Positions 47,543-59,122 of a stretch of 64,000 bases of DNA are shown here, piece by piece. Origin of the DNA: Cryptomeria japonica. Taxonomy: Eukaryota; Streptophyta; Pinopsida; Cupressales; Cupressaceae. The position numbers and the translations under genes are program-made. The notes under the pieces were generated by a model. That model had not been told where the DNA came from, did no database searches, and saw only the letters and a list, made by a program, of their open reading frames with translations. The stretch spans positions 401,466,939 to 401,530,938 of the forward strand of contig NC_081406.1 of NCBI RefSeq assembly GCF_030272615.1. The letters run 5' to 3'. How positions within the stretch are numbered: the first letter of the stretch is position 1; each line of letters begins with the position of its first letter.

Positions 47543-50500
47543 ATGTATAAGAGGGATGCACCAAAGCTGAACAAGTCAAGTTTCTCTACATGGCAGAAAA
47601 GGATGAAGCTGCACCTATCAGGAGTTGGAGAATATGATGTATATTATCTAGAGAATGATTTCATCACACTGAGCACCCATCCATTGACAATGGAAGAGAT
47701 GAAGCCAAAGCAAGAACATATCCAAGCAATGATTGAAATAACATCTGCATTGACCGACTCAGAGTTTAATGATCTAGAAGGCTGCAATGATGTGAAGGCT
47801 ATGTGGGATAAGCTCATATCATTATATGGAGGAGATGAACATGTTCAAAGAGAAAAAGTAGATAGTCTAAGAGGACAACTGAATCTATGAGGATGAATGA
47901 CGGTGAGAACATAACTCAGTACAATACAAGACTAAAGGAGATTGTCAATCAAATCAAAGGAGCAGGTGGAACTATTGAAGAAAAGGATATAACAAGTAAG
48001 TTGTTAAGAACCCTCTACTAGCTTACGCAATTAGAGTCTCTGCAATCAATGAATTGAGGTTTGTACCTAATATGCCAGTTTCTTTAGATGCTACTATAAT
48101 TGGTAAGCTACATGCATTTGAGTTAAGTAACTTTGATAACAGTGGATCTTCGGTAAATAAAGTTGAATCTGCATTTAGTTCTTTTCATCTTGATGAATCT
48201 AATGATTACAATGAAAGAAAGTATAAGTACTCTGAAGGAGATCATAGTGGAGCAAGTGAAAGATTTCGTAAGAACATGGAGGAAGTACACAAACTATATG
48301 AGGAAATCAAAAAGAAGGAAGAGTTTGAAGCACTATTAGCTAGAAGGTTACCGAGAGGCAAAGGTAAGTATAAAGGAAAACTACCTTTGAAATGTTTCAA
48401 TTGTGATAAGATAGGACATATGGCTTCAAACTGTCTGACAAAGAATCTACTAAAAAGAGAGATTACCGAGATGACAGATAGAAAGATAATCATTACAAAG
48501 GACACCGAGACTTCAGAAGAAGAGATAGAAAGACATGCTTAATAGTTGATGAGGAATCCAATGATGATAAATCAGATGAAACTGATACAGAGGAAGTAGT
48601 TTATGTGGCTATCAAAGATGGATCAGATGAAGAAAGGTATGAAGAAAAAGCCCTAATATCTCACGTAAATACTAATGATTCTTGGATCATAGATAGTGGT
48701 TGCTCACATCATATGACAGGAGATAAACACAAGTTTGTTATGTTAGAAGATTATGATGGAGGCTATGTAAGATTTGGTAATGATGCACCATGTTTAGTGA
48801 AAGGTAAAGGATCTATGACACTTCTTGACAATGCAAGATGCAATGATTTTTATTGGGTTGAAGGTTTGAAATACAATTTGTTGAGTGTAGCACAACTAAA
48901 CAATACAAGTTACCGAATAGAATTTTAGAAGGGAATTGTCAAATTTCATGACAAGAATGGAAAGTTAGCTTCTACCGGGACACAAACAAAAGGTAACACA
49001 TTTCACCTTGACTCAAATCGGAACAAGTGTTTGTATGCAAAGATAGATGATACTTGGTTATGGCATAAAAGGTTTTGTCATGTAAATTTTGATAATCTGA
49101 TCAAAATAAGTAAGAAGCACCAAGTAAGAGGTCTACCGAGTCTTGAAAAGCCTAAGAATGCTATGTGCCAAGGATGCCAGATGGGTAAGATGACAAGATC
49201 AAGCTTTACAAGTAGGTCTTACACTTCTAAGGGAATTTTAGATCTTGTGCACACTGATCTTTGTGGTCCTATGAAAGTTCAAAGTTATTATGGTGATAAA
49301 TATTTCATATTATTTCTAGATGACTATTCAAGGATGATGTCAGTTATGTTTTTAAAATAAAAATCAGAAGCTTTTCAAATGTTTAAATGGTACAAGGCAA
49401 GAGTTGAAAATGAAACAGGAAGACAACTGAAATGTCTTAGATCAAATAGAGGAGGAGAGTTCACATCTGATGAGTTCAACTTATTCTGCAATGATCATGG
49501 TATTAAAAGACAAGTCTCTGCACCAAGAACTCCACAACAAAATGGAATAGCTGAGAGAAGAAACAGATCTATTGTGGATTGTGCTAGAACACTGATGATT
49601 GAAAAGAAAGTGCCACAAACATTTTGGAGAGAAGCAATAAGCACAACAGTATACCACCTGAACCGAGTACAACTGAAGAAAGGTACTTTGAAGACACCAT
49701 ATGAAATTTGGTATAACAAGAAACCTAATGTAAGTTATTTTAAAATCTTTGGAAGTAGATGCTATGTACACAAAGTGGCAAGTTTGATTAGAAAAGTGAA
49801 GAAGGAACATTTCTAGGTTACTCTTATAGAAGCAAATCATTTAAATGTCTGATCAAATCATCTAACAAAATAGTAGAAAGTGCAAATGTGAAAATTGATG
49901 AATTTGCAGAAAGAAATGATGAAGGAAATTCCAAAGAACTAGAAGATTATGATGAATTTGTCTATGTTCAACCGACAAGTTTTACCGAGAAAATTGTTGA
50001 AGAAAATATCCAGTTATCGAGTGGTGAAGAAGATCATAAAGAGCCTACCAAGCCTGTATTAGACAAATATGTCAGAACACATCATGCACCAGGTTAGATT
50101 ATAGGAGATAAGGATGATCCAGTGATGACAAGGAACAAACTGAGACAGAACACATGTCTAATATCTGAATTTGAACCGAGAATAGTGAAAGAGGCATTTA
50201 ACAGTGAAGATTGGATAAATGCTATGACAGAAGAGATTGATCAAATCAAGAAGAATGAAACATGGACACTAATCCCAAGACCGAAGGACAAAAATGTAAT
50301 CGATACAAAGTGGATTTTTAGAAACAAGCTAAATGAAAAAGGAGAGGTCATTCGAAATAAAGCAAGACTAGTTTGCAAAGGTTATGCTCAAGAAGAAGGA
50401 ATTGATTATGGTGAAACTTTTGCACCTGTGGCTAGACTTGAATGAGTAAGAACATTGTTGGCATATGCTGCTTTCAAAAAATTCAAGGTATATCAAATGG

Positions 50501-51649
50501 ATGTCAAATCTACATTTCTAAATGGAATATTAGAAGAAGAAGTTTTTATTGAACAACCTGAAGGATTTGTTGAAGACAATAATAAAGATCAGATATGTAA
50601 ATTGAATAAAGCATTATATGGTTTGAAACAAGCACCTAGAGCATGGTAAGAAAGATTGCACTCTTATTTGATTAAGATTGGTTTTATAAGGACAAGTGAG
50701 AACAACAATATGTACATGAAGAATGATGAAAATGGAATACTGATCTCAGCCATATTTGTTGATGATATTATATTTTGTGGAAATGACTCTCTTTGTAAGA
50801 ACTTTGGAAATGAAATGAGCAAAGAATTTGAGATGTTATTAATCGGTGAGATAAAGTATTTTATAGGTTTACAGATACTGTAAATAAAAAATGAGATTTT
50901 CATTACTCAATCCAAGTACATAAAGGAAATCTTGAAGAAATTCGGAATGGAGGATTCAAAACTAGTAAGTACTCCTATGACTACCAACTGTAAATTATCA
51001 AAGAATGATGAATCTGCATCTGTTGATGAGACACTTTACCAATCCATGATTGGAAAGCTACAATATGTTGTTCACAGTAGACCAGACATAGCACATACAG
51101 TAGGTATAGTTACAAGATTCTCTATAGATCCTAAGGAAACACACATAACAGCAATCAAATGATTTTGATTTAAAAGTTTATACTGATGCTAATTGGGCAG
51201 GCAACATTGATGACATGAAAAGCACAAGTGGAGGAGCTTTCTTTTTAGGAGAAAGACTAGTGAGTTGGCTTAGCAAGAAACAAGGATGTGTTTCACAGTC
51301 AATAGTAGAAGCTGAATACGTTGTTGCAGCATTGAATTGTACCAACATAGCATGGATCAAACAACTATTGGAAGGAATAAATGAGAAAGTTACCGAGCCA
51401 GTAACTATATTTTGTGACAATACTAGTGCCATAAACATTTCAAATAATCCTATTATGCACTCTAAGACAAAGCACATCTCTATCAAATATCATTATCTTA
51501 GAGAAGAAGCTCAAGAGAAGAAAGTGGTGTTGGAATATGTTAGCACAAAGGAACAAATAGCAGATATCTTCACCAAGCCACTACCAAGGGACACTTTTGA
51601 ATATCTCAGAAGTAAGTTAGGGGTCCTAACCCTATCTTCTACTCACTGA
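47543..51649 (+). pseudogene. gag-pol: Copia-C gag-pol polyprotein (degenerate)
   Basis: Starts at ATG 47543 (MYKRDAPKLNKSSFSTWQKR), 50 bp after the PBS, and ends LGVLTLSSTH. Domains: copia gag; zinc knuckle CFNCDKIGHMASNC (about 48393); protease WIIDSGCSHHMTGDKHKF (about 48681); GAG-pre-integrase; integrase with LVHTDLCGP, a second catalytic Asp changed to Asn (49445-49447, RSNRGGEF) and GIAERRNRS; RT with [23 protein letters not shown] and FVDDIIFCG (about 50755); RNase H with FCDNTSAINISNNP. A frameshift after 47880 breaks gag, and scattered stops follow. Compared with the copy at 11125, 59 bp are missing at about 51158, which shifts the frame between RT and RNase H. Confidence 0.93.
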
Positions 51650-51883
51650 CCGAGTTCGCTGAGTTCGCTGAAAGCATCAATTCAATGACTCTATCGAATA
51701 TCTTTTAAGAGTTGATGCTGATTTACACACTTTAGGATGTTTTCTAAAGGTGTGCAGGAAATAATGTAGGATACAATATAGGGAACAAGAATTGAAGACA
51801 AAATGCTCTGACTGAGACTCAATTGATACACAACAACAGGATATCACTTCTTATAGGAAGAAATTATGTTTTAGTTCTTTACT
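51650..51883 (+). other. Untranslated 3' region of Copia-C lacking its polypurine tract
   Basis: Compared with 12172-12675, the sequence is collinear up to GTTTTAGTTCTTTAC and then joins the LTR directly. About 260 bp with all polypurine tracts are absent. Confidence 0.8.
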
Positions 51884-53430
51884 TTTTGGCATTTGGCATT
51901 ATAATAGACAAATGGGAGATTGTTGGTATTTCAATGAGGATATTGAGAAGGTTGTTGATGATTATGGATATAACTGATTAAGGATGTTTACTGTCTTGAT
52001 ATTATTATTTTGTCATTAATGTCAAGAAATTGATTTTCTAATTCAATATGATGTTGCCATATCTTGAGAAGTATGATTTGAAGAGTATAAAGATGTTGGT
52101 AAAAGACACATAAAGAATATGATGAATAAGGGGATGAATAAGGTATTCAGTGGGCAACTATTACCGAGTCAGACAATGATGAGATCATGATGTTTAGATT
52201 GTTTTAATATCATACATATGTTGTAAATTGTAAGGTTAAAACTATACTATGTTACCGAGCAAAGAACCTAGTTGGTAAACCCTAAGGAACCTAGTCGGTA
52301 AACCCTAAGGTTATCGCTATCGGTTAATGAAGGCATAATGTCTACCGAGTGATGTTTAGTATTTACCGAGTTGTTACCGAGTTGTAACCGAGTTGTAATA
52401 GAATACATTAAATAGTTACATGCATTATTTAATGAAGGAAACTGATGAGTTGGAACTGATTAAATGATTGGTATGCCATGCATGAAGTTTGTTAATGAAT
52501 CTATGGAAAAAGAAAATTGGCATGAAGATCTATAGCTCAGATTGAACCGTAATACCCTAGCACAAGTTCCAAGAAATGTATGCAAGTTCCAAGGCAGGGT
52601 AAAACATTTTTCAGATCAAAGGATACATTGAACCTGGTCAAAGTTTGAAGATCTGATGGCTATGATTGATCATGGAAAATGTGATCAAGGAGATTAAGCG
52701 GTTGGCGAATTGTTTATAAATAGGGAACTATTGATAAACAATGTATGCAGACAAATGTATGCACAGGGATGCTACATAGTGATTACCGAGCACAGAAGCT
52801 TGAAGACCTGTTTGAATAACAGAGTATAGAAGCCCAGCAAATGAACAAGATTATTTCTATGTCTAGATTGTATTGAGAAAATAAGAATCTGCTTTAGCAT
52901 TTTAGATGTGAAGTTGCAGATAGATTTTTATTACTGTTATTTTGTGAAAGTGACAGAAAATCTCTTAATCGAGTGGACTTAACAGTCTTATTTGTAAAAC
53001 CCTCTAGCAAGGTGACATTCTGATTCAGTGTTTGAAATCCTTTAACAAGGTCACTTCTAACAAGGTGAAGATCCTAACAGATCTAAGGGAAATCCCTTAA
53101 CCGGGTCACATCTAGCAATGTGTTTGTAATCTTTAACAGGATTTATTTTTAACCGAGCATACTCTAGAAGAGTATATTTCTTTATGGGTCCAAAAACCCA
53201 TAGTGGTTTTTCCCTATTTGGGTTTCCATGTTAAATCTGGTGTTATGAGGTTTATGATGTTTATATGCTTTTGAGTTTGCATGTTTAGCAGTTTTGGTTA
53301 TATGACTGAAGTATATGTTACCGAGGTTGAATCTGATGTTTTTATGAAAGATTAAGTTTGTATGATTCACCCCCCCCTCTCATCTTGTTGGCTATTGGAT
53401 ATGCACTTACATTGGGTGTCAAAACTATCA
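51884..53430 (+). repeat. Copia-C 3' LTR
   Basis: 1,547 bp, pairing with 45929-47478 and ending AACTATCA at 53430. The TATA box is at 52715-52723. Confidence 0.93.
52715..52723 (+). promoter_or_regulatory. TATA box of the Copia-C 3' LTR
   Basis: TATAAATAG matches the site in the 5' LTR. From this LTR, transcription would read out into the chromovirus LTR to the right. Confidence 0.65.
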
Positions 53431-54719
<1,289 letters not shown>

Positions 54720-55086
54720 TGTTGGAGTTGAGAAAATACAACACCACAAGAGCCTAAAGATCTTTTGCAAGCTGAATAATCTATTACAAGGAGAAGCAAG
54801 GAAGCAAATAATCTGAAAGACAAAAACACAAAAAAATATGCTCAAAAGATGATAGCTCAATATTCACCAAAATGTGTAATGTCATAATGATACAAAGAAA
54901 TGAAAAATAACCTCCAATAGGACAAGAAACTCTAAAAGGGAAAACCTAGGCTTGAACATAATAATTAATAAAAGAATTAATTATTATACACCTAATGTTA
55001 GCTTAAGTGTAAAAATATAATAGGGAACTTAAAGAATTAAACAATTATTGTTTAATTAATCAAGTAAATACCCAATTACTCTAACA
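54720..55086 (-). repeat. Copia-D 3' LTR
   Basis: 367 bp. On the element strand it starts TGTTAGAGTAATTGGG after a G-rich tract and ends CTCCAACA. The termini TGTT...AACA form the usual short inverted repeat. Confidence 0.85.
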
Positions 55087-55100
55087 CCCCCCTTAAGCTA
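55087..55100 (-). other. Copia-D polypurine tract
   Basis: The minus strand reads TAGCTTAAGGGGGG immediately before the LTR, with six G residues at the junction. Confidence 0.85.
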
Positions 55101-55172
55101 TACTTAGGGAGAAGCTAAAACCTAGAACAACTACTAAAAGCAGGAAAAATGGGTTTCGGCAACAAGGCCTGA

Positions 55173-57195
55173 TCAGGTACCCAAATACAATGAAATCTCT
55201 ATGAAATGGAGAAAAAGGAGAAAACCCAGTGGGAAAAAACTCCTCTCCAAATAGAGATAAAAGAACATGCTAAAAGAAGAAGAAGAAGGAAGGCCTGATA
55301 AAGACCCCCCAAGGACAAATTCCTTCACCCCAAGCATAGAGCGCAACTGAAGATAGTGCGGCGATGCAAAAGGTTTTGTGAAGATGTTTGCACCCTGCTT
55401 GGCAATGGGAATGTACTCCAGAATGAGAACACCATCCTGAATCAACTGGCAAATGAAATGCATGTGAAGCTCAATGTGCCTCGTCCTCTGATGCTCTACC
55501 AGGTTGCAGGAAATATGAATAGCACTCTGATTGTCACACCAAAGAACAGTAGGACTATTAGGAGGAAAACCAAACTCAGTCATCAACTATTGAAGCCATA
55601 AGATCTCCTAACTAGCGAGAACAACAACTCGGTACTCAGCCTCTATAGATGATAATGCATGAGCAGTCTGCTTCTTGCAAGACCATGTGATAGGACCAGA
55701 GCCAAGACTAAAAACAAAGCCATAAGTAGACTTCTGATCACTGACATCACCAACCCAATCTTAGTTAGTGTAGCCAAAAATGTGAGGGCCCCCTGATGTA
55801 TAGTGAATGCCATGAGAACTAGAGCCTTGAATGTACCACAAAATATGTTTAGTTGCTTGCCAATGACTCTCATGAGGATCATGGGAGAATCGAGAGACAA
55901 GGCCAACTGCAAAAGAAATATCAGGATGGGTGTGAGTCAGGTACAACAAACTGCCAACCAACTACCTGTAAAGTGTAGAATCTACTTAAGGATTGGGGCA
56001 AGTGGTGATCAAAACAACCCCTGACTGAAATAGAGTGGGAGTAGGCTTGCAATCAAGCATGCTGAAGTGCTGAAGCATGTCAAGAGAATACTTCTCTTGA
56101 TAAATGTAGATCCCATCAGAAGACTAAATCACCTGAAGACCAAGAAAGTAGTGCAGAAGACCAAGATCTATCATCTCAAACTAATCCATCAAGGCTCGCT
56201 GGGTATGTTGAATCATAGAGGATGAGCTACCTGTGATGAGGAGATCATCAACATATAGCACAAGAATCAAGATCTCACCCTCAAGAAGTTGAATATACAT
56301 TGTGTGATCAGAATGACTGCGGGTGAACCTAGTGGAGACCAAGAAAGAATCCGTCTTCTCATACCAAGCTCGAGGGGCCTGTTAGAGACCATACAATGAA
56401 CACCAAAGTTTGCAAACCAAAGAAATGTTTTGTACAAATCCCTGAGGCTGCTCCATGTAGATTTCCTCATGTAGATCCCCATGCAAGAAGGCACTCTTCA
56501 CATCCATCTGAAAAACAAGCCATCCTCGAGAAGGTGCAAGAGATAGTACAAAGCAAATGGAGTTCATCTTGGCGACAGGGGAAAAGGTCTTAGAGTAATC
56601 AATACTCTCAATCTATGAGAAACCCTTCGCAACAAGACATTATTTGTACTTATCAATGGAACCATCAGCAACATACTTAGTGATACAACCAATGACACCT
56701 AATCATCTTTCTGCCCTTAGGAAGAGGATAGAGATCCCAAGATGATTCCTCATCAAAGAAGAATACTCCTCCTGCATAGCACAATCCCACTCAGGGTGAC
56801 CTGTAGCCTCTAAAAACTTCTAAGGATCATCTAAAATAGCATGAATCAAAAGACTAGAACCCACAGTATGAGAACAGGTGCGACGAGTATCTAAAGGATC
56901 ACCGACCATAGGACTGGCCGCCTCAATAGTAAGGCAAGCCCACTTGGGCATCTAAGGTGGAGCAAGTGGAGGTGGGGATGGTGGATCATCAGCATCATCA
57001 TAAGAATCATCCTCAAAAAGATCCTAAAGAGATGCAGTGGAAGGAGTAGGCAAAGGAGTAGGCACTGGAGTCAGGGTATCCACTGCGAGAAGGCACTCAT
57101 CAAACTAAACATTCCATTGAAACAGGACCTCTCTGGAATCAAGATCAAACAACTTGTATGCCTTAACATCCTCACGGTATCCAACAAAAATGAGA
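55173..57195 (-). pseudogene. pol: Copia-D pol fragment: integrase end, RT, RNase H
   Basis: From right to left on the minus strand: integrase C-terminus FVGYREDVKAYKLFDLDS; an acidic/proline-rich linker; RT with FQMDVKSAFLHGDLHEEIYM (about 56490), LYGL-stop-QAPRAWYE, and LYVDDLLITG (about 56240); then RNase H with SSIEAEYRVVVLAS and LWCDNQSAIHISCN. It ends with a C-terminal region of unusual hydrophobicity. More than ten in-frame stops are visible, some not of the C-to-T type (for example the codon before QAPRAW, which is Lys in relatives). Gag, protease and the integrase core are missing. Confidence 0.88.
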
Positions 57196-57562
57196 GGTCA
57201 GCTCTTCCGCATTGTTATCACTATTTTGAAAATTGGGTATTCTTGTCCCATAATTGGCTAAAATCTGCAAAGTTGTGTTTGACATGGCCTTGTTACCTCT
57301 GTGATTTCTGGGTCAAAGAGGGTTTAAGGTTTTTGAAAGATTTAACCCTTCCTATGTTTTGAAAAACCCTCGCGTTCTATTCTTGCATTACTTTTTCCAC
57401 TTATGTGGAAGGGTCACTCCGTCATGAAAGTGTCCCCCCTATAGGTTTTCCCTAGGCGGTCTTTTAAATATTTTTGATTTTTTACGCATTTTCCTATGTC
57501 TTGTTTTAATATTTGTCGGGCTTCTTAACTATCATGCAAGTCAAGGTTGATCCTGTAGTGTG
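57196..57562 (+). other. Unassigned sequence after the Copia-D break
   Basis: No ORF of note and no match to other parts of the window. It contains a short perfect hairpin TTCCAC-TTAT-GTGGAA near 57396. It could be the leader or LTR of the element that carries the next repeat array and ORF, but this is not shown. Confidence 0.35.
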
Positions 57563-58800
57563 CGTGGCTTTGCAAAGAAGAAATGCCTGCAGTTTAGCAT
57601 TCGCAAAGTGGAGAAAGGGGTAAGCGGGCCCGGCCAAAGGATTGTTCATCAGCTAAAAGGAATGCATCTTGTATTGGATCCAATGGCTTGCGTTGCTTCA
57701 CTAGCCCAAGATACACGTGACTTACCCTTCGCGAAATAGTGAAAGAGTTGGTGGGTCCTAGAGGTAAGTGGTTCCTTTGGTTAAAGGATGATGAGTTCAG
57801 AGAAAGATCAACGGCTCGCGTAGATTCGCAGCCCAAAGATGTTCGTGTTTTACCTTTCTCGAAGTAGCGAAAAGGTGGAGGGCCCGAGAAAGGTGGTCAC
57901 AAAAAGGTTAACAGGTGAGCAGTTCCCAAAGATCTAAGGATTGTTGTTGCTTTGTGAAGATGAGTTGCCCGAGGTTTAATGTTCACAAAATAGTGAAAGG
58001 GTTGGTGGGTCCAAAAGATAGGCAAGTCATGATTTTAAAGACCGATCAACTTGGAATTGATCAGACAGCCTACATGGATTTGTAGCCCCAAATCAAATGA
58101 AGATTACCGTTCATGAAGTAGCAAAGTGACATGGTAGTCACATGGTGGATGACATGGTAGGATAGGTGGGTCACTTAGTTGAGGGAAATGATGACTTGTC
58201 AGATGCATGTGGCTCCAAAGGATTGCTTGGGGCCCGCTTTGATTTAACCAACGATGGTGTTGAAACCCATGTGAAATAGAACTTGTGGAAATCTTAGAAT
58301 GGAGCCCGTTGGAGTTCTTGAGTGAATAGGAGACTGACACATAAGATTCATTCATCGGTGATGAAAAAGCAAGTGGTTTCCAAGCTGGGGACCCACTTTA
58401 AAGGTTTGATTCCGTTAAATGGTGTACATCTCAAGGTGTATCCAATGGCCACTATTATTTCGCATCCCAAAGATGCAGGGTGGTTAGTTTTTACAAAGCA
58501 GAAAAACTGCTATAAGTGATGGTGGTGCATGGTTAGCATAAAAAACTAGCAGTCATCGTAAGCAGTAAAGATCGAGCAAGTGGAAAATGATCAGACGGCC
58601 AACATTGTTTCGCGCAATCGAAGTGCACAAGGTTTAGTGTTCGTGAAGTAGCAAAAAGAAGGTGGGGCCCGTTACTAATACATAAGGACCAGAAGAGTAA
58701 AGGCAGTGCAAGTTTCCAAGGATTCAATGAATGACGTTGTTTTACAAAGGAAAGGTGCGGGGGTTTTAAACTTCATGAAATGGTGAAACAACAAAACAGG
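57563..58800 (+). repeat. Array of degenerate ~125 bp repeats before the second unknown ORF
   Basis: Clear units begin near 57563, 57685, 57808, 57940, 58066, 58441, 58590 and 58720. Two decayed units probably fill 58190-58440, since the gap is three unit lengths. Each unit has a GCTTCGCAGCCCAAAGAT-like word, then TTTACC, TTCGCGAAGTAGCGAAA, and a GGTGGGCCCG-like word. The palindromic TTCGCGAA core is degenerate in most units. The array ends about 320 bp before the ORF start at 59123. Its role is unknown. Confidence 0.75.
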
Positions 58801-59122
58801 GAAATACTCAAAGAACTGGTGATCCATTGGACCCTATTTTGAATTCAATTTGTGAATTCAATTCTGAGTTGATGGCCAAAGCATGTGGGATTAATTTCTC
58901 AATTCAATGCCAAGTTGTCGTATTAAGGTCCGCATCAATTGAATATTGGCACCATTTCAATGAGTTTATTGCAGAGGAGCTGGTGCAGAGCAAATTTCTT
59001 CAGGAGAATAATAGGTTTTTGTGTCTTGCTTGCTAATTACTGTTTGAAAATAGGTACTTTATTGTGTGGTTGCCTTATCAGGGTTGTATTTGAATCTTAA
59101 TTGATATAATTGCATTAACAAG

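Larger units (their letters stand above)
45929..53430 (+). mobile_element. Copia-C, structurally complete LTR retrotransposon
   Basis: 5' LTR 45929-47478, Met-tRNA PBS, gag-pol 47543-51649, 3' LTR 51884-53430, and the 5 bp duplication TCTCC. Hand counting gives about 11 differences in 270 aligned LTR bases, so it is the youngest LTR pair of the window. This fits its position inside the chromovirus LTR. The LTR termini have lost the TG start (TATTGACA and TTTTGGCA against TGTTGGCA in the truncated copy at 12676). Confidence 0.95.
54720..57195 (-). mobile_element. Copia-D, 5'-truncated LTR retrotransposon (minus strand)
   Basis: The 3' LTR (54720-55086), polypurine tract and pol back to the end of integrase are present. 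Then, near 57195, homology stops within FVGYREDVKAYKLFD. The insertion interrupts the GC-rich minisatellite of the chromovirus 3' LTR. Pol differs from Copia-A, B and C: RT shows LYVDDLLITG, and the LTR is only 367 bp. It is a different copia lineage. With one end missing, no target duplication can be checked. Confidence 0.88.

Noticed and set aside
57396-57420. Hairpin TTCCAC-TTAT-GTGGAA considered as a terminator or small RNA precursor
   Set aside because: The stem is only six base pairs, and no flanking features support either role.
58827-59036. 69-codon ORF just upstream of the second unknown ORF
   Set aside because: It is in a different frame from the long ORF and shows no motif; the ATG at 59123 has better context.
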